Origin: JBBCJT01 sp037190665 | GTDB lineage: Bacteria > Pseudomonadota > Alphaproteobacteria > Acetobacterales > Acetobacteraceae | DNA: 47,363 nucleotides | Assembly (NCBI GenBank): GCA_037190665.1 | Contig: JBBCJT010000122.1 | Location: 1 to 47,363, forward strand | Reading direction: 5' to 3' | In this document: piece after piece, positions 42,331-47,363 of the stretch | How positions within the stretch are numbered: the stretch's first letter is position 1 | How the letters are laid out: the number at the start of each line of letters is the position of its first letter | Position numbers and translations under genes: made by a program | The notes under the pieces: model-generated | Seen by the model: the letters and a program-made list of their open reading frames with translations, nothing else | Database searches by the model: none | Told to the model about the DNA's origin: nothing

Positions 42331-43019
42331 TGCCGACCTCCGGCTGGGACGGCTTCGTCGCCAACTTCCTCAACATGGAGGTGATGGCGCGCTACCTGCC
42401 GATGATCGCGCAGGGCTTCGTGCTGACGGTCGCGCTCGCGCTGCTGATCGTGGTCTGCGGCATCGCGCTCGGCCTGCTGCTCGCGGTTGTGCGCGCGGCC
42501 GGCATCCGGCCGGTCAACTGGCTGATCGTGTTCATGGTCGACCTGTTCCGCGCGCTGCCGCCACTCGTGATCATCGTGCTGATCTATTTCGGCCTGCCGA
42601 ACGCGGGCCTCGCGCCCTCCGGCTTCGTCACCACCTGGATCAGCCTGACGCTGGTGCTGATGGCCTATGCGGAGGAGATCTTCTGGGCCGGCATCACCGC
42701 CGTGCCGCGCGGCCAGTGGGAGGCGGCGCGATCGACCGGCCTCGGCTTCGCCGCCACGCTGCGCCATGTGGTACTGCCGCAGGCGATAAGGCTGACCATC
42801 CCGCCGCTGACCAACCGCACCATCGGCATCACCAAGGGCACGGCGCTCGGGTCGGTGGTCGCGGTCTCGGAGATCCTGTCGTCCGCCACCACGGCGGTCT
42901 CCTTTTCCTCCAACCCCTCGCCGCTGACGTTGGGCGCGCTCGCCTATCTCGTGCTGTTCCTTCCGGTGGTGGTGCTGGGGCGCTGGATCGAGACGCGCTT
43001 CGCCTGGACGCGGCGATGA
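42330..43019 (+). CDS. amino-acid ABC transporter permease 1
   Basis: This 229-aa inner-membrane permease (HisM/GlnP type) has five predicted helices. The EAA loop is readable as GQWEAARSTGLGFAATLRHV with VLPQAIRLTIPPLTN. The conserved LFRALPPLVIIVLIYFGLPN lies near residue 70. It is translated directly after the ATPase and overlaps permease 2 in ATGA. Confidence 0.92.
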   Translation: MPTSGWDGFVANFLNMEVMARYLPMIAQGFVLTVALALLIVVCGIALGLLLAVVRAAGIRPVNWLIVFMVDLFRALPPLVIIVLIYFGLPNAGLAPSGFVTTWISLTLVLMAYAEEIFWAGITAVPRGQWEAARSTGLGFAATLRHVVLPQAIRLTIPPLTNRTIGITKGTALGSVVAVSEILSSATTAVSFSSNPSPLTLGALAYLVLFLPVVVLGRWIETRFAWTRR

Positions 43020-43687
43020 ACGAGTTCGCGTTCACCTTCCTCAACCTCGAGATCATCCGCGCCGCGGCGCCGATCCTGTGGCAGGGGCTGGCCTCCACAC
43101 TGATGCTCTCGGCGCTGGTGATCCCGCTCGGGCTCGCGGGCGGGGTGGTGCTCGCGCTGGGGTCCACCATCCGCCACCCCGTGGTGCGCTGGCCGCTGAT
43201 GGCCTGGGTGGACATCTTCCGCGCCCTGCCGCCGCTGGTGCTGCTGGTGTTCCTCTACGCCGGCCTGCCCTTCGCGGGGATCGAGCTGGGGGCGTGGGGG
43301 GCGGTCGCGATCGGCTTCTTCCTCAACACCGGCGCCTACTATGGCGAGATCCTGCGCGCCGGCATCGAGAGCGTGCCCCCCGGCCAGACCGAGGCCGCGC
43401 GCTCCACCGGGCTGACGCGGCTGCAGGCGATGACCCACGTCGTGCTGCCGCAGGCGGTGCGCAACGTGCTGCCCGACCTCGTCGGCAACACGGTGGAGGT
43501 GGTGAAGCTGACCTCCATCGCCTCCGTCGTCGCGCTGCCGGAGCTGCTGTTCCAGGCGCGGCAGGCGCAGGGCGTGACCTACAACGCCTCCCCCGTCGTC
43601 GCCGCCGCCATCGCCTACTTCCTGCTGCTGTGGCCCGCGGTGCGGCTGCTCAGCCGGCTGGAGAACAAGGCCATCGCGCGCGGCTGA
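43016..43687 (+). CDS. amino-acid ABC transporter permease 2
   Basis: This 223-aa permease is homologous to permease 1, with IFRALPPLVLLVFLYAGLPF and the EAA loop GQTEAARSTGLTRLQAMTHV with VLPQAVRNVLPDLVGNTVEV. With permease 1 it should form the heterodimeric channel. ATG at 43016 overlaps the preceding stop in ATGA. The operon of binding protein, ATPase and two permeases is complete. Confidence 0.92.
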   Translation: MNEFAFTFLNLEIIRAAAPILWQGLASTLMLSALVIPLGLAGGVVLALGSTIRHPVVRWPLMAWVDIFRALPPLVLLVFLYAGLPFAGIELGAWGAVAIGFFLNTGAYYGEILRAGIESVPPGQTEAARSTGLTRLQAMTHVVLPQAVRNVLPDLVGNTVEVVKLTSIASVVALPELLFQARQAQGVTYNASPVVAAAIAYFLLLWPAVRLLSRLENKAIARG

Positions 43688-43754
43688 TCCGCCGGCATGG
43701 CGCCGTGCGCCAGGCGCGGTCGCGCCGGCGCGCGGGACAGGCCACACTGGGGTG

Positions 43755-45350
43755 ATGCTCCCCGCCGCCTTCGCCCCCCTGCGCCATCCGATCTACCGCG
43801 CCCTGTGGCTCGCCAACGGGGCGGCGGGGCTGGGCGGGTGGATGCAGAGCACCGGGGCCGCGTGGATGATGACCACGCTCGCCCCCGATCCGCTGATGGT
43901 GAGCCTCGTGCAGGCGGCCACGCTGCTGCCGGTGTTCCTGTTCGCCCTGCCGGCCGGCGCGCTCGCCGATATCGTGGACCGGCGGCTGTTCCTGATCTCC
44001 GCCCAGGTCTTCATGATGATCTCGGCCGCGCTGCTCGCGGTGCTCACCGCGCTCGGCGTCACCGGCCCGTGGCTGCTGCTGCTGTTCACCTTCCTCGTGG
44101 GCGCCGGGTCCGCCGCCGCCATGCCGGCCTGGGCGGCCACGGTGCCGGAGACGGTGCCGCGGGAAGACCTCGTTCCCGCGCTGTCGCTGAACGCGATCGG
44201 CTTCAACCTCACCCGCGCGGTCGGGCCGGCGCTGGCGGGCCTGCTGCTGGGGATGACCAGCCCGGCGGTCGCGTTCGCGCTCAACGCCGTCTCCTTCCTC
44301 GGCGTGGTGATCGTGCTGGCGCTGTGGCGGCGGGAGCATCCGCGGACGTCCCTGCCCAAGGAACACCTGCTGTCGGCGATCCGCGCCGGGGTCCGGTTCG
44401 TCGCCGCCACGCCGCCGATGCGGGCCGCCATCGTCCGCGCCATCGCCTACTTCGCCTTCGCCGCCGCCCCGTGGGGGCTGCTGCCGCTGGTGGTGAAGGA
44501 ACGGCTGCTGCTGGGGCCCGAGGCCTTCGGCATCTTCCTCGGCCTGATGGGCGTGGGCGCGGTGACCGGCGGCCTCGCCCTGCCGCGGGCGCGGGAGCGG
44601 TTCGGGCATGGGACCATCGTGTTCGGCGCCTCGGTGGGCTCCGCGGTCTCGGTGCTGGTGCTCGGCACGGTGCCGCATCCGCTCGCCGTCGGCCTCGCGA
44701 TGTTCACCTTCGGCATCGGCTGGCTGTCCGCGGCGAGCACGCTGCAGGCCGCCGCCCAGCTCGCCGCGCCCGGCTGGGTGCGGGCGCGCGCGCTCGGCAT
44801 CTACCAGCTAGCCTTCTTCGGCGCGCTGGCGCTGGGCTCCACGTTATGGGGCTGGATCGCGGGCCTGACCGGCGTGGCCGTCTCCCTCGCGCTCGCCGGC
44901 ATCGGCGGGATCGCGACCGCGGTGGCGGCGCGGCTGGTGCATATCGACCCCGGCGCGGCGCCCGCCCCGGCCCCCGTGCCCCCCGCCCCCACGCCGGAAC
45001 CGCCGGCGCCGGAGCTGGCGGCGATGCTGCCCGCGCTGCGCGGACGGGTGGTCGAGGTCGTGCGCTACCAGATCGCGACCGAGGACAGGGCCGCCTTCCT
45101 GGCCGCCATGGCCGAATGCGAACGGGTCCGCCGCCGCACCGGGGCCGCGGCGTGGCAGCTCTGCGAGGATGTCGCGCACCCCGAATACTGGGCCGAGATC
45201 TGGACCATGGAATCCTGGGCCGATCACCTGCGCGAGGAGACGCGGCTGACCGACTCGGACCTCGCCGTGCTCGCCGCGGCCTGGCGGCTGCACCGCGGCG
45301 GCGGGGCACCTGCTTCGGCGCGATACCTGACGGTCGATCCGGCGGGCTGA
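43755..45350 (+). CDS. MFS exporter (MFS_3/EntS-like) with a C-terminal ABM-like domain
   Basis: This protein of about 531 aa has a twelve-helix MFS domain (about 1-405) whose start (FRALWLANGAAGLGGWMQST-like, then GAAWMMTTLAPDPLMVSLVQ) and NAIGFNLTRAVGPALAG are typical of the MFS_3/EntS group. A Pro/Ala linker (near 410-425) leads to a soluble domain of about 100 residues (VVEVVRYQIATEDRAAFLAA; HPEYWAEIWTMESWADHLRE). It resembles antibiotic-biosynthesis-monooxygenase-like dimeric barrels and is seen in several members of this group. The start may be GTG 43752 or ATG 43755. The substrate is unknown. Confidence 0.87.
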   Translation: MLPAAFAPLRHPIYRALWLANGAAGLGGWMQSTGAAWMMTTLAPDPLMVSLVQAATLLPVFLFALPAGALADIVDRRLFLISAQVFMMISAALLAVLTALGVTGPWLLLLFTFLVGAGSAAAMPAWAATVPETVPREDLVPALSLNAIGFNLTRAVGPALAGLLLGMTSPAVAFALNAVSFLGVVIVLALWRREHPRTSLPKEHLLSAIRAGVRFVAATPPMRAAIVRAIAYFAFAAAPWGLLPLVVKERLLLGPEAFGIFLGLMGVGAVTGGLALPRARERFGHGTIVFGASVGSAVSVLVLGTVPHPLAVGLAMFTFGIGWLSAASTLQAAAQLAAPGWVRARALGIYQLAFFGALALGSTLWGWIAGLTGVAVSLALAGIGGIATAVAARLVHIDPGAAPAPAPVPPAPTPEPPAPELAAMLPALRGRVVEVVRYQIATEDRAAFLAAMAECERVRRRTGAAAWQLCEDVAHPEYWAEIWTMESWADHLREETRLTDSDLAVLAAAWRLHRGGGAPASARYLTVDPAG

Positions 45351-45396
45351 CATACGATCCGCCGGAGCCCATATCTTCTGAACCAGGAGGTAGCAG

Positions 45397-45879
45397 ATGC
45401 ACAAAACACTGAACGACGTTCCCGCCAACGCCAAAAAGGTCGCCATCGAGCTTCTGAACGCGCGGCTGGCCGACATCCTCGACCTGAAGGCCGCGACCAA
45501 GCAGGCGCACTGGAACGTCAAGGGGCCGCAGTTCATCGCCCTGCACGAACTGTTCGACAAGCTGGCCGCCGAACTGGACGAGCACGCCGACACGATCGCC
45601 GAGCGCGTCACCGCGCTGGGCGGCACCGCACTGGGCACCACGCAGGTGGTGGGTAACGCGACGAAGCTCGAAGCCTACCCGACCGACATCTACGAGGGCG
45701 GCGCGCATCTGAAGGCGCTCATCAAGCGCTACGGCGCGTTCGCGAACTCGGTGCGCAAGAGCATCGACGAATCGGACGAGGCGGGCGAGGCCGACACGGC
45801 CGACGTGTTCACCGGCGTTTCCCGCGCCGCCGACAAGGCGCTGTGGTTCCTCGAGGCGCATATCCAGGAGAAGGCGTAG
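45397..45879 (+). CDS. dps: DNA starvation/stationary-phase protection protein Dps
   Basis: This 160-aa ferritin-like protein has the ferroxidase signature of the Dps family: TKQAHWNVKGPQFIALHELF, then DKLAAELDEHADTIAERV, where His, Asp and Glu bind iron at subunit interfaces. Twelve subunits form a cage that stores iron, consumes peroxide and, in some species, binds DNA. AGGAGG 6 nt before the ATG is a strong ribosome site. A GC hairpin follows at 45932. Confidence 0.96.
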   Translation: MHKTLNDVPANAKKVAIELLNARLADILDLKAATKQAHWNVKGPQFIALHELFDKLAAELDEHADTIAERVTALGGTALGTTQVVGNATKLEAYPTDIYEGGAHLKALIKRYGAFANSVRKSIDESDEAGEADTADVFTGVSRAADKALWFLEAHIQEKA

Positions 45880-45931
45880 CCTCCGGCTCCCCCTCCGCAT
45901 CGCGCTGAACCGTCCCCCCGCCTGACCGCCC

Positions 45932-45951
45932 CCGCCCCGCCCCCGGGGCGG
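45932..45951 (+). terminator. GC hairpin after dps
   Basis: CCGCCCCG (45932-45939), loop CCCC, CGGGGCGG (45944-45951) forms a perfect 8-bp stem about 50 nt after the dps stop. There is no T tract, so termination is only a suggestion. Confidence 0.45.
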
Positions 45952-45996
45952 AGGCGGACGCGAAACGGGGCTGGCATCGGCGCGATGGTCGTCTAG

Positions 45997-46031
45997 CCTC
46001 CCCCTCCGCGGCTCGCGCCGCGAAGGGGAGG
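45997..46031 (+). promoter_or_regulatory. hairpin that pairs the tctB ribosome binding site
   Basis: CGCGGC (46007-46012) and GCCGCG (46017-46022) form a stem with loop TCGC. It extends through CCTCCCCCT (45997-46005) against AAGGGGAGG (46023-46031) with one bulged C and one mismatch. AAGGGGAGG is the only well-spaced Shine-Dalgarno sequence (9 nt before ATG 46041), so the structure would hide it. Confidence 0.5.
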
Positions 46032-46040
46032 CAACCAGGA

Positions 46041-46532
46041 ATGCATCTGTCGGACCGCGTCACCGGTCTGTTCCTCATGGTGCTCGGCGCGCTGGCTTTC
46101 TGGCGCGGCTCGCTGCTCCCGGCCGTTCCGGGCCAGGATATCGGCCCGGCGGCGTTCCCGATGATGATCGGCGCCGCCCTCGCCCTGTGCGGCATCCTGA
46201 TCGCCCTCGGCATCGGCCACAGCTTCGAGATCGAGGACCAGGACGCCGCCGCGGGTGAGCAGGTCCCGGGCCTCGCCCACCGCCTCGGCCGCGCGGGCTG
46301 GCTGGCCGCCTTCCTGCCGCCGGCCCTGCTGATCTTCTACGTGCTCGTGGTGGACCGGCTCGGTTTCCTGCTGACCGCGGCGATCCTGCTGGTGGCCGCG
46401 GCGCGGGCGATGGGCGCGTCCTGGCGGCTGACCATCGGGCTGGCCGCGATCGCGCCGTTCTTCGTGCATCTCGTCTTCTACAGGCTGCTGCGGGTGCCGT
46501 TGCCCGACGGGCTGCTGGCGCCGCCGTGGTGA
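46041..46532 (+). CDS. tctB: tripartite tricarboxylate transporter small membrane subunit TctB
   Basis: This 163-aa membrane protein has four predicted helices: DRVTGLFLMVLGALAFWRGS, PMMIGAALALCGILIALGIG, LPPALLIFYVLVVDRLGFLL and FFVHLVFYRLLRVPLP. The PGQDIGPAAFPMMIG motif is typical of TctB (DUF1468). With TctA and a periplasmic TctC it imports carboxylates such as citrate. It is followed by tctA after 4 bp. No tctC is seen upstream. Confidence 0.9.
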   Translation: MHLSDRVTGLFLMVLGALAFWRGSLLPAVPGQDIGPAAFPMMIGAALALCGILIALGIGHSFEIEDQDAAAGEQVPGLAHRLGRAGWLAAFLPPALLIFYVLVVDRLGFLLTAAILLVAAARAMGASWRLTIGLAAIAPFFVHLVFYRLLRVPLPDGLLAPPW

Positions 46533-46536
46533 CGCC

Positions 46537-47363
46537 ATGAACACGATCCTCGACGCCCTCGCCATGGTGGCCACGATGGAGGTCGTGATCGCCGTCCTCG
46601 CCTCCGCCGTCTACGGCATGGTGATCGGCGCGCTGCCCGGCCTGACCGCCACCATGGCGACCGCGCTGCTGGTGCCGATCACCTTCTACCTCTCGCCCAT
46701 CGCGGCAATGGCGACGATCATCACCTCGTCGGCGATGGCGATCTTCTCGGGCGACATCCCGGGCTGCCTGATGCGCATCCCCGGCACGCCCGCCTCCGCC
46801 GCGTACACGGACGAGGCCTATGCGCTGACACGCAAGGGACAGGCGGAACTGGCGCTCGGCGCATCGCTGTGGTTCAGCGCCATCGGCGGCATCGTCGGCA
46901 CGATCGCGCTGATGGTGCTTGCCCCCGCGCTCGCGGAGGTCGCGCTGTCCTTCTCCACCTTCGAGTATTTCTGGTTGTCCTTCCTCGGCCTGATGTGCGC
47001 GACGCTGGTGGCGCGCTCCTCGCCCATCAAGGCGATCGCGGCGGCGCTGCTGGGGCTGCTGGTGGCCTGCGTCGGCATCGAGAATCCCGGCGGCGTGCCG
47101 CGCTTCACCTTCGGCATGACCGACCTGATCGGGGGCGTGGAGGCGCTGCCGGCGCTGATCGGCGTGTTCGCGGTCAGCGAGGTGATGCGCGCCATGGCAT
47201 CCGCGCCGCCGCCGCCCATCCCGAACCGGCGGCTCGGCTCCATCCTGGGCGGCCAGTGGGCGCTGACCAAGCGCTACCAGAAGCAGATGTGGCGCGGCAA
47301 CGTCACCGGCGTGCTGATCGGCACGCTGCCCGGCGCGGGTGCGGATATCGCGGCCTGGGTCTC
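46537..47363 (+). CDS. tctA: tripartite tricarboxylate transporter large subunit TctA (partial, runs off the window)
   Basis: The first 275 residues of the TctA permease (usual length about 500) are present. GMVIGALPGLTATMATALLV is the family's first glycine motif, and MAIFSGDIPGCLMRIPGTPA with SAAYTDEAYALTRKGQAELA and LGASLWFSAIGGIVGTIALM are canonical. A second glycine motif begins at the right edge (GVLIGTLPGAGADIAAWV). The 3' end lies beyond base 47363. Confidence 0.93.
   Translation, partial: MNTILDALAMVATMEVVIAVLASAVYGMVIGALPGLTATMATALLVPITFYLSPIAAMATIITSSAMAIFSGDIPGCLMRIPGTPASAAYTDEAYALTRKGQAELALGASLWFSAIGGIVGTIALMVLAPALAEVALSFSTFEYFWLSFLGLMCATLVARSSPIKAIAAALLGLLVACVGIENPGGVPRFTFGMTDLIGGVEALPALIGVFAVSEVMRAMASAPPPPIPNRRLGSILGGQWALTKRYQKQMWRGNVTGVLIGTLPGAGADIAAWV

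Noticed and set aside
1..47363. CRISPR array, rRNA operon, prophage or toxin-antitoxin pair
   Set aside because: No regularly spaced direct repeats, rRNA sequence, phage structural genes or recognisable toxin/antitoxin pair were seen.

Overview
The window looks like chromosomal DNA of a very GC-rich alphaproteobacterium, most likely Acetobacteraceae (Roseomonas-like). The basis is a PopZ/DUF2497 gene next to tolC, a Caulobacter-type flagellar cluster with FlbD and FlbT, TctA/TctB transporters, and hairpin-rich intergenic repeats. The genus is inferred from gene content and was not tested by any search.

Layout. (1) 1-2730, minus strand: an operon-like run of isoaspartyl methyltransferase, tolC and popZ, followed by a three-hairpin repeat. 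(2) 2836-3036: tRNA-Cys and tRNA-Asn. (3) About 3.0-25.9 kb: a loosely packed accessory block with long gene-poor gaps and decayed genes (a DUF1254 stub and an IS5-family transposase scrap). It carries envelope and ion-homeostasis genes: two outer-membrane proteins, DUF502, a CPA2 antiporter with a HAD phosphatase, an AraC regulator, a bestrophin-like protein, an AspT-type carrier and NhaA. It also carries a signalling module (a six-PAS histidine kinase, a FixJ-type regulator, a stand-alone receiver and an orphan FixJ-type paralogue) and stress-type enzymes (alpha/beta hydrolase, cupin, NmrA-like reductase). (4) 25.9-39.3 kb: flagellar genes. fliK-flgD and fliF-fliG-fliH-fliN-flbD-flhA run on the minus strand, and flgE-flgK-flbT-flgL run divergently on the plus strand. 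(5) 39.3-47.4 kb: a hairpin repeat cluster, mtnA, a complete polar amino-acid ABC transporter, an MFS exporter with a C-terminal extra domain, dps, and tctB with the start of tctA, which leaves the window.

How the genes fit together. The flagellar block carries readable promoter logic. A CtrA-like TTAA-N7-GTAA site lies upstream of fliF, whose operon encodes the sigma-54 activator FlbD. Two sigma-54 (-24/-12) promoters sit back to back between fliK and flgE. This matches the class II to later-class hierarchy known in Caulobacter. In the accessory block, a nearly identical 21-bp element containing the palindrome ATGGA-N2-TCCAT lies 31-32 bp before two ATG codons: that of the PAS kinase and that of a 54-codon ORF abutting the orphan regulator. 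The similarity extends to the start codons (GGAATGAACC), so the two loci probably share a regulatory origin. This is the least explained signal in the window. A second one is a hairpin that appears to bury the ribosome binding site of tctB.
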